Shown here: in pieces, positions 56,801-64,000 of the stretch | Layout: the number at the start of each line of letters is the position of its first letter | Position numbering within the stretch: position 1 is the stretch's first letter | Source: SHWB01 sp050246875 | GTDB taxonomy: Bacteria; Pseudomonadota; Alphaproteobacteria; UBA6615 | Length of the DNA: 64,000 bases | Reading direction: 5' to 3' | NCBI GenBank assembly: GCA_050246875.1 | Contig: JBFWVF010000007.1 | Location: forward strand, 186,001-250,000 | Translations under genes and position numbers: made by a program | Notes under the pieces: model-generated | What the model was told of the DNA's origin: nothing | Database searches by the model: none | Seen by the model: the letters and a program-made list of their open reading frames with translations, nothing else

Positions 56801-58844
56801 GTTGCGGCAGGCCGCGCGCCTCGACCCAGCGCACCTCGCCCTCGGCCGTCAGCACGCGCAGTTCCTTGTGGTAGGGCGCCATGTCGCGCTGCGAGGCGCG
56901 CAGGGCGTCGGCCACGGCGGTCACGTCGTCGGGATGGACGAAGGGAAGCGAGGCCTCGACCGTCGGGTACTCGTCTGCACGCGCCGTACCGGTCTCGATG
57001 CTGCGACCGACGATCTGGACATGCGAGACCGAACCGTCGGGCCGGTGGGTGCGGCTGAAGATCAGTCCGGGAATGTTGTCGACGATGGCCTCGATGCGGC
57101 CGCGCGTCTCGGCAAGCTCGGCCTCGGCCTCCTGGCGCGCGGTGACGTCGACCGCGACACCCTCCCAGGCGATGCTGCCGTCGTCCAGCCGCCGCGGCAG
57201 CGCCCGCGCCTCCATCCAGTGGACGCGTCCTTCTCCGTCGATGGCACGGTAGGTGCCGGTGAACGGCGTCATGTCCCGCGCGGAGACGGCGTTGGCGGCC
57301 AGCAGCGCAGGGCGATCCTCGGGAATGGCGAAGCCGAAGGCGTCCTCGATCGAAGCGAAGCGACGCCCCGACAGTTTCAGGATCGGCTCGGCCGTGCCGC
57401 TGGACAGCGGGTAGGTGACGCTGCCATCGGGATGGGTGATGCGCTGGTAGATGAGGCCGGGCACGTTGGCAGCGAAGGTCTCCAGTCGCCGCCGGCTTTC
57501 GTCCAGCTCGGCGCTCGTCCGGTGACGCTCGGTGACGTCGATCGCCACGCCGTCCCAGATCGTGCTGCCGTCGGCGAGCCGGCGCGGCGCGGCATGCACC
57601 TCGACCCAGCGCACCGCGCCCTCGACGGACTTGTTGCGATGCTCGCTGGCGTAGGGCTCGAGGCTGACGGCGGTCGCTTCGATCTCGGCGATGACCCGGG
57701 CGCGATCATCCGGATGGACGAACGGAAATGCCTCCGCAAGTGAGGGGAATTCACGTTCGTCGAACCCCAGATAGGGCACGTCGCGGCCGTTGAAGAAGGG
57801 GTAGTGGACGCTGCCGTCCGGGCGCAGGACACGCTGAAAGATCACCCCCGGCAAGTTGCTGGCCAGCGCCTCGACCTGACGCCGGCTCGTCGCCGCGGCG
57901 TCGAGGGCGTGGAGGCGCGCGACGACGCCGCCGAGCTGCGCCGCCGCGGCCTCGGCGACGGATATGAAGTGTTCGTTGGCCGGTCGCGGCGTGTCGACGA
58001 AGAACGCCATCACCGCGAGAGTCTCGCCGGCGTTGCGGATGGGCACCGCGAAGGCCGCGTTGAGACCGGCCGCGCGTGCCGCCTGCCAGCGCAGAAGCCC
58101 GGGACCTCGGCCCCCGGCACCGAGGGCGGCGAGATTCGACAGCCACTCGGCTCGGCCGCGCGCCCATACGCGGGCAACGAAGCCCTCGCCGGCGGGGTCG
58201 TGGATCGCCGAGGTCGCTTCGCGAAAGGCGCTGAAGCGATCTGGATCGCCGACCCACTCTGGCAGCAGGCGCGGCTCGCCGGCGGCAAGGTCGTAACTCC
58301 AGCTCTCGCCGTAGTCCCAGTCGCCGAGACGGCAGATCACCGCCAGTGCCTTGGCCAGCGCATCGCGGAAATCCTCCGCCTCGCCCGCCGCCCTGGTGAT
58401 GTCGAGAAGCGCACGCAGCTCCGCGTCGACCTGCTCCATCGCGGCGCGGATACGCGCCTCGCGCATCTCGCGCTCGACGACGGCGGCGATCAGCGCCGGG
58501 CGGTCGCGCCGCACCCAGTTGTGCACGCCCTGGCCGAGCAACCCGGTCGCCAGAGCCTCGTCGCGCGCGCCGAGCAGGGCGACGAACGGCATCGTGCCGC
58601 GCATGTCGGCGCAGATGTCGAAGGCAACGGCGATCGGCAGCGAGACGACGTCGGCGGCACACAGGACGGCATCCCAGTCGCCCTCGGCCAGGGCCAGGCG
58701 CAACGCGCCGGGCTCGGTAACGCGGCGCACTTCCGCGCCGCCGCCCAGACGCAGCGCGCGCACAAGGCGCGCGGCCTCGCGCGGCGTGGCCACGATCGCC
58801 AGCACACGCAGGGCCGGGCGCGCCACCTGCTCGGGCAGGTCCAT
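53877..58844 (-). CDS. Seven-PAS GGDEF/EAL c-di-GMP protein
   Basis: 1655 residues from ATG 58844 (an alternative ATG at 58901 adds 19). Order: receiver-like domain at about 10-125 whose phosphoacceptor position reads Ala (VLCAADVVSLP); GAF at about 150-330; seven PAS units of about 130 residues each, all starting like NxPGxxFxR-xxPDG and ending DVTxRxxAExEL; GGDEF with RQSGDEYLV in the active site; EAL with EALVRWR, LEITES, VDDFGTGYSSLQYL, LKVDQSF and EGVET, which looks catalytically intact. Predicted cytoplasmic c-di-GMP hydrolase; cyclase activity is uncertain because the first Gly of GGDEF is Ser. Confidence 0.9.
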   Translation of the reverse strand: MDLPEQVARPALRVLAIVATPREAARLVRALRLGGGAEVRRVTEPGALRLALAEGDWDAVLCAADVVSLPIAVAFDICADMRGTMPFVALLGARDEALATGLLGQGVHNWVRRDRPALIAAVVEREMREARIRAAMEQVDAELRALLDITRAAGEAEDFRDALAKALAVICRLGDWDYGESWSYDLAAGEPRLLPEWVGDPDRFSAFREATSAIHDPAGEGFVARVWARGRAEWLSNLAALGAGGRGPGLLRWQAARAAGLNAAFAVPIRNAGETLAVMAFFVDTPRPANEHFISVAEAAAAQLGGVVARLHALDAAATSRRQVEALASNLPGVIFQRVLRPDGSVHYPFFNGRDVPYLGFDEREFPSLAEAFPFVHPDDRARVIAEIEATAVSLEPYASEHRNKSVEGAVRWVEVHAAPRRLADGSTIWDGVAIDVTERHRTSAELDESRRRLETFAANVPGLIYQRITHPDGSVTYPLSSGTAEPILKLSGRRFASIEDAFGFAIPEDRPALLAANAVSARDMTPFTGTYRAIDGEGRVHWMEARALPRRLDDGSIAWEGVAVDVTARQEAEAELAETRGRIEAIVDNIPGLIFSRTHRPDGSVSHVQIVGRSIETGTARADEYPTVEASLPFVHPDDVTAVADALRASQRDMAPYHKELRVLTAEGEVRWVEARGLPQREPDGSTTWHGVALDVTARHAAEAELEASRRQFESIATSLPGLMFRRVQRPDGTVTFPYLGGAMATGLGRRREVYSSIAESLYFVHPEDRASVLAAVEASIVDLAPFSVEYRAITDGGGERWFESRVQPRREADGNFVWDGVAVDVSGRHAAEVELADSRRRIAAIAENVPGLMFRRVRQPDGRYLYPYVSRGASVPITGSTEPQDAEAAFDFVHPDDRPRVIAGLEASARDLTPIQSEFRVHDDTGREYWVESRSLPRRLADGGTEWDGLVVDVTARHEAEEDAAESRRRIEAIAGSVPGMLFERVMLPDGRMYHPYTSGTATSLFMVHRDEPVPLDQALRFVHPDERTEIIAAIRESARLLTPSLLEYRMVAADGTVRWIESRSVPHRMADGGTLWYGVAIDVTARREAEDALADSRRLFAAVAQNVPVVLYRRVLTADGRMHYTYVSRDLSLALRSGGGPMPADEALRYIHEDDRDDFLDRLTVSARDLVPFECEFRVVAPDGRTHWIETRSLPHRLSDGGTEWDGIAIDVTGRHEAEERATWLARYDQLTGLPNRALFEDFARRAIQEAAGGNEQLAVLLVGLDRFRLVNETLGQQAGDTVLQIIGRRLDGRIGERSVVARQSGDEYLVLLREEAGVEGVSNRLREMLGAVSEPIDVDGETVFVTASIGAAMYPEDGIDPADLVKHAELALHEAKAMGPATCRFFTATLDARAQERFAMQARLRRAIDEDEFAVYYQPQIDLVSGNVIGAEALVRWRQGTRIELPGRFVPLAEETGLIVPLGRRVLRRACADWAERFGGENEALDLSVNVSARQMADEGFLGVLRETLKDSGLPAGRLKLEITESALMAQDEQAIVVMRTLQDLGIRLAVDDFGTGYSSLQYLARLPVETLKVDQSFVRVMAENREAASIVQAIIDMAHRLDMGAVAEGVETSEQEIFLRAYHCDACQGFLYAPALPLAEFASFRQQRTG

Positions 58845-59203
58845 CCGTCCCGTCCCATACCGCCTGTGACGCCGCCGGAGCAGCCCGCGCGGCGCCAACA
58901 TGCACCCGTCACGCGCGATGCTAACGGCAGATTTGCAAGGGTGTCAATAATAGCCGATAACATACCATGATACGTTTTCAATATTCTTACAATGAAAAAC
59001 TACCTAAAATTTCCGATAAATCCAGTGAAATGAAGTTTTCATCGGGACCGATTCATTAATTCAAGGTTATTCCCGGGAGACGGAATAGACATTTTCTTGG
59101 TTAATATCCGGTTAACGGTACCTCGCTGACAGGTCGCTCGACCTGAGATTGCGCATGGCGCAACGCATCGACAGCACTGGTTCCGGCGCGCCATCATCGG
59201 GTC
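58845..59203. promoter_or_regulatory. AT-rich divergent control region
   Basis: 359 bases without a gene. About 58920-59120 is strikingly AT-rich for this genome (ATATTCTTACAATG, TTCATTAATTCAAGG, TGGTTAATATCCGGTTAACGG). It separates the seven-PAS gene from the molybdopterin oxidoreductase, so promoters for both directions probably lie here. I do not see a clear symmetrical operator. Confidence 0.5.
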
Positions 59204-61513
59204 ATGGACGCCAAGCACGCAGCCCATTGGGGGGCCTTCACCGCCCGTGTCGCCAACGGCCGTCTGGTCGATGTCGCACCCTTCGCGGACGATCCGGCGC
59301 CGTCACCGATCATCGCCAACATTCCCGCGGCCGTGCACCACGCGTGCCGGGTGGCCCGCCCGGCGATCCGCAAGGGCTGGCTGGAACACGGTCCGGGCGG
59401 CAACCGCGACAGACGCGGCGCCGAGCCCTTCGTCGAGGTGCCATGGGACGAGGCGCTCGACATCGTCGCCGGCGAGGTGGAGCGCGTGCGCCGCGACCAT
59501 GGCAACGCCGCGATCTTCGCCGGCTCCTATGGCTGGGCCAGCGCCGGCCGCTTCCACCATGCGCGCACGCAGCTCCACCGCTTTCTCAACACGGTCGGCG
59601 GCTTCACCGACCAGGTGCACACCTACTCGGTATCGGCCGGCTACTCGATCCTGCCCTTCGTGCTCGGCTCGGCCGAGGCGGCGATGATGACGGCGACGGG
59701 CTGGGACAGCGTGCTCGCGCGGGGCGAGCTGGTCGTCGCCTTCGGCGGCCTCCCGCTCAAGAACATGCAGGTCGCCGCCGGCGGCCTCGGCGAGCATGCC
59801 TCGGGCTCGCATATGCGGCGCGCCCGCGCGCGCGGCGTCGAGTTCGTCAGCATCACGCCGATCCGCCAGGACACCGCCGACGATCTGGGCGCCGCGTGGC
59901 TCGCCATCCGCCCCAACACCGACGTCGCGCTGATGCTGGCCCTCGCCCACACGCTGGAGGTCGAAGGGCTCGCCGACCGCGCCTTCCTCGACCGCTACTG
60001 CACCGGCTACCCGCGCTTCCGCGCCTACCTGCTCGGCGAGGACGGCGGACCGGCGCGCGACGCCGGCTGGGCGGCGCCGATCTGCGAGATCGCCGCCGAC
60101 GACATCCATGCGCTCGCCCGTCGCATGGCCGGACGCCGCACGCTCGTCACCTGCAACTGGTCCCTCCAGCGCGGCGACCATGGCGAGCAGGCGTTCTGGA
60201 TGACGGTCGTGCTCGCCGCCATGCTCGGCCAGATCGGCCTGCCCGGCGGCGGCTTCGGCTTCGGCTACGGCAGCATGGGCAATGTCGGCAATCCGCGCGC
60301 GGCGACGCCGGTGCCGTCGCTGACCGCCGGCGCCAATCCCTGCCCGGTCCGCATCCCGGTCGCCCGCATCGCCGACATGCTGCTCCACCCCGGTGCCGGC
60401 TACGACTTCGAGGGCAGGCGCCAGACCTACCCCGACACGCGCCTCGTCTACTGGTGCGGCGGCAACCCGTTCCACCACCACCAGGACCTCAACCGGCTGG
60501 TGCGCGCCTGGCGGCGGCCGGAAACCGTCGTCGTGCACGAGCCGTGGTGGACGCCGACGGCGAAGTTCGCCGACATCGTGCTGCCGACGACGACGACGCT
60601 GGAACGCAACGACATCGCTGCCTCGAGCCGCGACCGTTATTTCCTCGCCATGCAGCGGGCCATCGATCCGGTCGGCGAGGCGCGCAGCGACCACGACGTC
60701 TTCCGCGCCCTCGCCGCGCGCGCCGGCACGCTGGAAGCTTTCGCCGAGGGCCGCGACGAGGCGGAGTGGCTGCGCCACCTCTACGACCGCGCGCGCCAGC
60801 AGGCGGCGGAGAACCGCATCACCCTGCCCTCCTTCGACGCGTTCTGGGAGGCGGGCTACGCCGAGCTGCCGGGCACGGCCGAACCGGTGGTGCTGCTCGA
60901 CTCCTTCCGCGCCGACCCCGAGCGCAACAAGCTGCGCACGCCGTCGGGGAAGATCGAGATCTTCTCGGCGACCGTCGACGGCTTCGGCTACGAAGACTGC
61001 CCCGGCCATCCCGCCTGGTTCGAGCCAGCCGAGTGGCTCGGCGGTGCAACGGCACGGACCTGGCCGCTGCACCTCATCTCCAACCAGCCGTCGACGCGCC
61101 TGCACAGCCAGATGGACTGCGGCCCGCTGAGCCAGGCCGGCAAGATCGCCGGACGGGAACCGCTGTGGATGCATCCCGACGACGCCGCGCGGCGCGGCCT
61201 CGCGGCGGGCCAGGTGGTGCGCGTGTTCAACGCGCGCGGTGCCACGCTGGCCGGCCTCGTCGTCACCGACGCGGTACGGCCGGGCGTCGTCCAGCTCGCC
61301 ACCGGCGCCTGGTACGACCCCGCCGACCCGGCCGTCGAGGGCGGCCTCGACAAGCACGGCAACCCCAACGTTCTCACCCTCGACAAGGGCTCCTCGCGCC
61401 TCGGCCAAGGCACCATCGCCCACACGACGCTGGTCGAGGTCGAGCGCTTCGACGGCGAACCGCCGCCGGTGACGGCCTTCGAGCCGCCACGGTTCGTGGG
61501 GCGCGGAGACTGA
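59204..61513 (+). CDS. Molybdopterin oxidoreductase, biotin sulfoxide reductase-like
   Basis: 769 residues, no twin-arginine or other signal, so cytoplasmic. The Mo ligand is likely Ser113 in GSYGWASAGRFHHA. Cofactor-binding blocks include FGGLPLKNMQVAAGG, SITPIRQDTADDLGAAWLAIRPNTDVALMLAL, NWSLQRGDHGEQAFWM, GNPFHHHQDLNRL, LPTTTTLERND and ISNQPSTRLHSQMD. There is no N-terminal iron-sulfur Cys motif. This pattern suits the DMSO/TMAO reductase family, and absence of export suits BisC-like biotin (and methionine) sulfoxide reductase. Substrate is inference. Confidence 0.87.
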   Translation: MDAKHAAHWGAFTARVANGRLVDVAPFADDPAPSPIIANIPAAVHHACRVARPAIRKGWLEHGPGGNRDRRGAEPFVEVPWDEALDIVAGEVERVRRDHGNAAIFAGSYGWASAGRFHHARTQLHRFLNTVGGFTDQVHTYSVSAGYSILPFVLGSAEAAMMTATGWDSVLARGELVVAFGGLPLKNMQVAAGGLGEHASGSHMRRARARGVEFVSITPIRQDTADDLGAAWLAIRPNTDVALMLALAHTLEVEGLADRAFLDRYCTGYPRFRAYLLGEDGGPARDAGWAAPICEIAADDIHALARRMAGRRTLVTCNWSLQRGDHGEQAFWMTVVLAAMLGQIGLPGGGFGFGYGSMGNVGNPRAATPVPSLTAGANPCPVRIPVARIADMLLHPGAGYDFEGRRQTYPDTRLVYWCGGNPFHHHQDLNRLVRAWRRPETVVVHEPWWTPTAKFADIVLPTTTTLERNDIAASSRDRYFLAMQRAIDPVGEARSDHDVFRALAARAGTLEAFAEGRDEAEWLRHLYDRARQQAAENRITLPSFDAFWEAGYAELPGTAEPVVLLDSFRADPERNKLRTPSGKIEIFSATVDGFGYEDCPGHPAWFEPAEWLGGATARTWPLHLISNQPSTRLHSQMDCGPLSQAGKIAGREPLWMHPDDAARRGLAAGQVVRVFNARGATLAGLVVTDAVRPGVVQLATGAWYDPADPAVEGGLDKHGNPNVLTLDKGSSRLGQGTIAHTTLVEVERFDGEPPPVTAFEPPRFVGRGD

Positions 61514-61571
61514 AGGGTTCCGCTCGCCTCGCCCGACCGCGCTGCGTCCGACCGAGCCAGCCCATGCTCGC

Positions 61572-61596
61572 CGTCCGCGGCCCCCGATCGCGGACG
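61572..61596. terminator. Hairpin after the molybdopterin oxidoreductase gene
   Basis: CGTCCGCG-9 bases-CGCGGACG, 8-bp perfect stem, in the 95-base space between two convergent genes. No T-run; may act bidirectionally. Confidence 0.4.
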
Positions 61597-61608
61597 TGTG
61601 GCGCGAAC

Positions 61609-62793
61609 CTACCGGCCCGTTCCGCCGCCGACAGCCTGCGTGCAGCCATCCGCGAAATTCGCGGAGTGGCGCCCGCGCGGCATATCCTGCACCGGTTCTG
61701 CAGGGCGTTTCTTCGCCACTACTACAAAGGGGCGGGACGATAATGGCGCCTGGGGACAGTCCGCCGGCATCACGCCTACAGCCAGGCCGGAGACGATTGC
61801 CGGCCGGTCGCCGAGGTTGCCGACTTCGAGCTCTGTGACCACGAGCTTGCCTGTCGCATTCGGCCGTTCCCCGGCGGCGATTACGACGACGATTTCGGTC
61901 GAGAAATCTACCGATGTGAGCATCCGGTCCAATTCCGGCCCGCTCGCGACCGAGGCTAGCGCCTGTTCCGCTTCCGCCCGTTGCTCGAAGAGAACATGGC
62001 CGGCACGCTCGGGCCCGTTCATGCCGGTGTGAAGCGTCCGATAGTCCGCATCAGGATCGACCCGGATCGTCTTCGGTTCGCGGAGATCCGCCGGGGGTAT
62101 CGCCAGATCGCGTTCGACCTGCTGCATGGTCGTCTGCAACGCGCGGAGCTCCTCCATTGCAGGTGTGTTCGGACGAAACGTGTTGCCGTTCTCGCGCGAC
62201 AGTTCATTGAGGCGGCGTTGCGACGCATAGTACTCGTCATTGGAGATCAATGCCGCATAGTACCTGAGCTTCTCCAGCCTGTTGTGCTTCGCGCGGTCGA
62301 CCGTCTCTTCCACATCGGCCGGTTCCGGCAGGCGCTTGTAGGCCCAGCCGGCGTCGTGACCCGGTGCAATCGTGCCGCGCCATGCCATCAGCCGCGCGAA
62401 CAGCGCCGCCCGGGTACCGGCATCGCGGTACACCCCCTCGGGCCCCGAGCCGGCGTACTGGGAGTGCACCGACAAAAGCAGCCCGCGGTTGCGCTTCGCT
62501 TCGACATCGCGGGCAAACAGAAGCTCGCCGTCCACGGCCAGACGAATCTGGCTGACGAGCAGGAAATACGTTGCGTCCGTCATGCGCCCTTCCCGCTCGC
62601 ACGTCAGGGCGGCTTTCAAAAGCATCATGTAACCAAGCTGCCCGTCCAGCGGCGCTGCCTCGTCGCATGAGGCGAACGGCGCGGCCGCACCAGCGGCAGC
62701 GTTCTCGGCACGGGCGAACTCGGGCGCAATGGCTGCGGCACACATGAGCAGGGCCATCAGCGCTGCAGTGAAGCATCGCGACAAGCCTGTCAT
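61609..62793 (-). CDS. Exported protein of unknown function
   Basis: 394 residues from the ATG at 62791-62793; a longer start at 62871 would bury the signal peptide. Signal peptide at about 1-29 (RCFTAALMALLMCAAAIAPEFARA). Mature protein is mostly helical (LDGQLGYMMLLKAALTCEREGRM, ATYFLLVSQIRLAVDGELLF, TVDRAKHNRLEKLRYYAAL). The C-terminal part is beta-like with FSTEIVVVIAAGERPN. I recognise no family. Not clearly operonic; the tRNA-Glu gene lies upstream. Moderate GC compared with neighbours. Confidence 0.65.
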   Translation of the reverse strand: MTGLSRCFTAALMALLMCAAAIAPEFARAENAAAGAAAPFASCDEAAPLDGQLGYMMLLKAALTCEREGRMTDATYFLLVSQIRLAVDGELLFARDVEAKRNRGLLLSVHSQYAGSGPEGVYRDAGTRAALFARLMAWRGTIAPGHDAGWAYKRLPEPADVEETVDRAKHNRLEKLRYYAALISNDEYYASQRRLNELSRENGNTFRPNTPAMEELRALQTTMQQVERDLAIPPADLREPKTIRVDPDADYRTLHTGMNGPERAGHVLFEQRAEAEQALASVASGPELDRMLTSVDFSTEIVVVIAAGERPNATGKLVVTELEVGNLGDRPAIVSGLAVGVMPADCPQAPLSSRPFVVVAKKRPAEPVQDMPRGRHSANFADGCTQAVGGGTGR

Positions 62794-62920
62794 TTCTACC
62801 CCCGATGCAGTGCCGCCGGCATTCGTCCACGCAGGCGAAGAAAAGGCACACGCCCCGCTCGTCGAGGGCACGCTGCAACAACCTAAGCATGAATGGGAGG
62901 AGAGGCGAAAGGCCGCTTGG

Positions 62921-62993
62921 CGTCCCCTACGGGACTCGAACCCGTGTTTTCGCCGTGAGAGGGCGATGTCCTAGGCCGCTAGACGAAGGGGAC
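62921..62993 (-). tRNA. tRNA-Glu (anticodon CTC)
   Basis: A 73-base cloverleaf on the minus strand: acceptor GTCCCCT pairs with AGGGGAC, discriminator G, D arm CGTCTAGCGGCCTAGGAC, anticodon arm TCGCC-CTCTCAC-GGCGA giving CTC, and T arm with GGGTTCGAGTCCC. CTC reads GAG codons. CCA is not encoded. Confidence 0.93.
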
Positions 62994-63064
62994 GCTGGCG
63001 GCGAGGCGCTGAGATAGCCGATCGGGGGGGCGAATGCAATGCGCGCCATCCCGCCCGACGGGGC

Positions 63065-64000
63065 TCAGGCGGCGGCGCTGCCGGCGGCGAGGCGGGCCGC
63101 GTCGGCGAGGAAGCCCTCGACCTCCGCCACCGTCGTCGACCAGGCGGTGACGAGGCGGATGACGGCGCGGCCGCCGGCCGCCGGCCCGACCGGGTAGAAC
63201 AGGTGCCCGGCCCCGGACAGCGCCGTCGCCAGCGTCGCCGGCAGCTCGGCGAAGACCTCGTTGGCCTCGCACGGATGCACCAGCCGCGCGCCCGGCAGCG
63301 CGGCGAGACCGGCCGCCAGGGCCGCGGCGTGCGCGTTGGCGTCGCGGGCCAGCGCCAGCCAGGCGCCGTCGGCGAGCCAGCCGTCGAGCTGGGCGGCGAG
63401 GAAGCGCGCCTTCGACCACAGATGGCCGGCGCGCTTGCGGCGGAAGCCGGCCTCGGCGGCGCGTTCGGGCCGGAACAGCACCACCGCCTCGGCGGCCATC
63501 GCGCCGCCCTTGGTGGCGCCGAGGGAGAGCACGTCGACGCCGGCCCGCCAGGTGACGTCGGCCGGCGCGCAGCCCAGCGACGCCACGGCGTTGGCAAAGC
63601 GCGCGCCGTCCATGTGCAGGCCGAGACCGTGCCGCCGCGCGACGGCGGCGAGCGCCGCCACCCGGTCGGGCGTATAGACGGTGCCGGCCTCGCTCGCCTG
63701 GGTGATCGTCAGCGCCGCCGGCTGGGCGTTGTGCACGCCGTGCGGTGTCGCGGCGGCGATGGCGGCGTCGAGCGCGGCCGGGTCGATTCGACCGTGCACG
63801 CCGTCCACGCTCACCAGCTTGGCGCCGCCGGTCCAGAACTCCGGCGCGCCGCACTCGTCGACCTGGGCGTGACTGTCGGGGTGGCAGTAGATCGCCCCCC
63901 AGGGCGGCGACAGCAACGACAGCGCGAGTGCGTTCGCCGCCGTGCCGGTGGCGACGGGGAATACGGAGATCTCCGCCGGAGCACGCTCGAAGACGGACGC
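63065..64000 (-). CDS. Low-specificity L-threonine aldolase (partial, N-terminus outside window)
   Basis: 312 residues visible; the frame stays open to base 64000, so the start is missing. Fold-type I PLP enzyme: VATGTAANALALSLLSPPWG, then CHPDSHAQVDECGAPEF, HMDGARFANAVASLG, and the PLP-lysine in LSLGATKGGAMAAEAVV, then KRAGHLWSKARFLAAQL. Cleaves threonine or allo-threonine to glycine and acetaldehyde. About 30-40 residues are lost at the N-terminus, judged by family length. Ends 72 bases from tRNA-Glu. Confidence 0.9.
   Translation of the reverse strand, partial: ASVFERAPAEISVFPVATGTAANALALSLLSPPWGAIYCHPDSHAQVDECGAPEFWTGGAKLVSVDGVHGRIDPAALDAAIAAATPHGVHNAQPAALTITQASEAGTVYTPDRVAALAAVARRHGLGLHMDGARFANAVASLGCAPADVTWRAGVDVLSLGATKGGAMAAEAVVLFRPERAAEAGFRRKRAGHLWSKARFLAAQLDGWLADGAWLALARDANAHAAALAAGLAALPGARLVHPCEANEVFAELPATLATALSGAGHLFYPVGPAAGGRAVIRLVTAWSTTVAEVEGFLADAARLAAGSAAA

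Noticed and set aside
53877..58844. Collapsed or misassembled repeat in the seven-PAS gene
   Set aside because: The seven units differ at many positions and the frame is intact for 1655 codons, so ancient duplication explains it better than assembly error.

Overview
The window is a chromosomal segment of a GC-rich (roughly 70% by eye) Gram-negative bacterium. It looks like an alphaproteobacterium of Rhodospirillales type. The evidence is the block SUV3-like helicase, S4 protein, (TerB), FdxA, CarD; a HisKA_2/HWE-type sensor kinase; a lipid A N-terminal-domain operon; and a CTCATCCTGAGGAG-type palindromic intergenic repeat. This placement is inference from gene content, not from a marker gene. 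One 100-N assembly gap lies at 505-604.

1-8130 is an accessory region. It holds a low-GC partial gene, the assembly gap in a 15-bp tandem repeat, a HicA/HicB toxin-antitoxin pair, an AhpD-like protein, a two-gene secreted operon (a passenger-less inverse-autotransporter barrel and a small Cys-containing exported protein), an AbiEi/AbiEii module, and an Ala-rich gene of unknown function divergent from a CI/LexA-like repressor. Pieces of the 3' end of that Ala-rich gene recur twice more, next to unrelated cargo.

8370-37521 is mostly core metabolism and information processing. It includes a class-IV aminotransferase and acyl-CoA ligase; the three-gene N-acetylglutaminylglutamine amide (NAGGN) osmolyte operon; a glutamine amidotransferase; a four-gene lipid A/envelope glycosylation operon (GT2, LAB_N, GT39, PAP2) with every junction overlapping; a cupin, an alpha/beta hydrolase, a solute-binding protein and NudC; 4.5S RNA with dnaX, ybaB and recR; a DUF4139 protein and RmuC; def-fmt-truA; a proline iminopeptidase; a secreted nuclease, an M48 lipoprotein and a Sel1 protein; and a metallophosphoesterase-fold protein that has lost its metal ligands, next to carD.

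37522-43119 carries FdxA, TerB, S4 and helicase genes. A visibly AT-richer two-gene insert (38942-40215) splits this otherwise minus-strand row. It is the best candidate here for an uncharacterised system.

43268-64000 holds htpG, a GT4 glycosyltransferase, a DUF1223 protein, a transglutaminase-like protease, aconitase, a hybrid HWE-type kinase facing a 1655-residue seven-PAS GGDEF/EAL protein, a cytoplasmic-type molybdopterin oxidoreductase, an exported protein of unknown function, tRNA-Glu(CTC), and a threonine aldolase cut by the right edge.
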